Source of the DNA: Helicobacter sp.
GTDB taxonomy: Bacteria; Campylobacterota; Campylobacteria; Campylobacterales; Helicobacteraceae
Assembly: GCF_014799995.1 (NCBI RefSeq)
Contig: NZ_JAAVGY010000021.1
Span: 1 to 32,477 of the forward strand
Direction of reading: 5' to 3'
Length of the DNA: 32,477 bases
The notes below the pieces were generated by a model. The model worked only from the letters and a program-made list of their open reading frames with translations. It was not told where the DNA came from and made no database searches. The translations under genes were made by a program, and so were the position numbers. This document shows, in pieces, positions 32,265 through 32,477 of the stretch; within the stretch, counting starts at the first letter, position 1; every line of letters starts with the position of its first letter.

Positions 32265-32477
32265 ATGAAAGACGAAAGAGCACACAATCACAGCATTAAA
32301 TACGCAAATCAAAAAATTGAACACGTAGGTGGCACTTTTCTGCTCAAAATTTGGTGTTGCCAAAGACAGAATCCACAATCATCTAGCCTATAAGCTAGGG
32401 CAAGCATTGATTCTAAACTCTAAAAGTCTCTTAGGATATATTAGAATGCCCTATGTGCTATCTTATATTAAAGAATC
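32265..32477 (+). pseudogene. Decayed Helicobacter surface-glycan tail-like gene, frameshifted, partial at right edge
   Basis: An ATG at 32265 behind AGAGGAGCA gives MKDERAHNHSIKYANQKIEH, then loses the frame near 32340. The next frame reads FCSKFGVAKDRIHNHLAYKL, followed by GQALILNSKSLLGYIRMPYV, and remains open to the window edge. Removing one C at about 32339-32341 (TTTCTGCTC) joins the two parts. The second half is a tail motif I associate with Campylobacterota glycosyltransferase and surface-polysaccharide proteins (KLGQA..., GYIRMP). The 3' end lies outside the window, so it is not clear how much more is left. Confidence 0.55.

Noticed and set aside
1..32477. CRISPR array, tRNA or rRNA genes, transposase
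   Set aside because: No regularly spaced repeats, cloverleaf-like segments, rRNA signature or transposase motifs were recognised when reading the intergenic regions. A tRNAscan or CRISPR search was not possible here.

Overview
The window looks like a chromosomal segment of an enterohepatic-type Helicobacter (Campylobacterota). The evidence is the moderately AT-rich composition, the gene order gyrA - small secreted protein - flgR (the HP0701-HP0702-HP0703 order of H. pylori), an accD - rlmH - dksA cluster, an hrgA-like gene and Helicobacter-type surface-glycan tails at the right end. All assignments come from reading the sequence and from remembered family features; no database search was run.

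Layout. (1) 1-2314, minus strand: accD, rlmH, a dksA-type zinc-finger gene and a membrane protein that runs off the left edge. (2) 2460-5073: an MnmC/MnmD-like methyltransferase, an ArsB/NhaD-type permease and a SnoaL-like protein on the opposite strand. (3) 5260-12246: a type I restriction-modification island in the order hsdR, AAA ATPase, PD-(D/E)xK-like nuclease, half-size hsdS, RelB/DinJ-like antitoxin, hsdM. hsdR carries a frameshift, hsdM an in-frame amber codon, and the ATPase an Asn where Walker A needs Ser/Thr. (4) 12360-17616: a DASS/SLC13 dicarboxylate transporter and an enormous GMP synthase gene (1258 aa) into which three GNAT acetyltransferase domains and a complete 3-methyladenine DNA glycosylase (Tag) domain are inserted in frame. 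(5) 17647-20190: an AT-rich type II restriction locus with an internally deleted hrgA-like gene, a restriction endonuclease gene with two in-frame amber codons, and an intact D12-class adenine methyltransferase. (6) 20225-25677: a probable acquired cassette of small proteins (ClbS/DfsB, TfoX N-terminal domain, DUF6194-like, GyrI-like), a divergent Rrf2 regulator/MFS transporter pair with an operator-like inverted repeat inside a promoter spacer, and a TDT/SLAC1 (TehA-like) transporter. (7) 25812-31640: gyrA, a secreted protein, flgR, asd and a low-molecular-weight tyrosine phosphatase. (8) 31677-32477: two decayed genes, probably surface-polysaccharide related.

The two most unusual items are the GuaA-GNAT-Tag mosaic and the ATPase-nuclease pair embedded in a decaying type I restriction locus. 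Both restriction systems share one pattern: the DNA-cutting genes are broken while accessory or methylating genes stay open. The core chromosomal genes (accD, rlmH, gyrA, flgR, asd, guaA) are all open, which argues against a generally poor sequence. No tRNA, rRNA, CRISPR array, transposase or complete insertion sequence was recognised.
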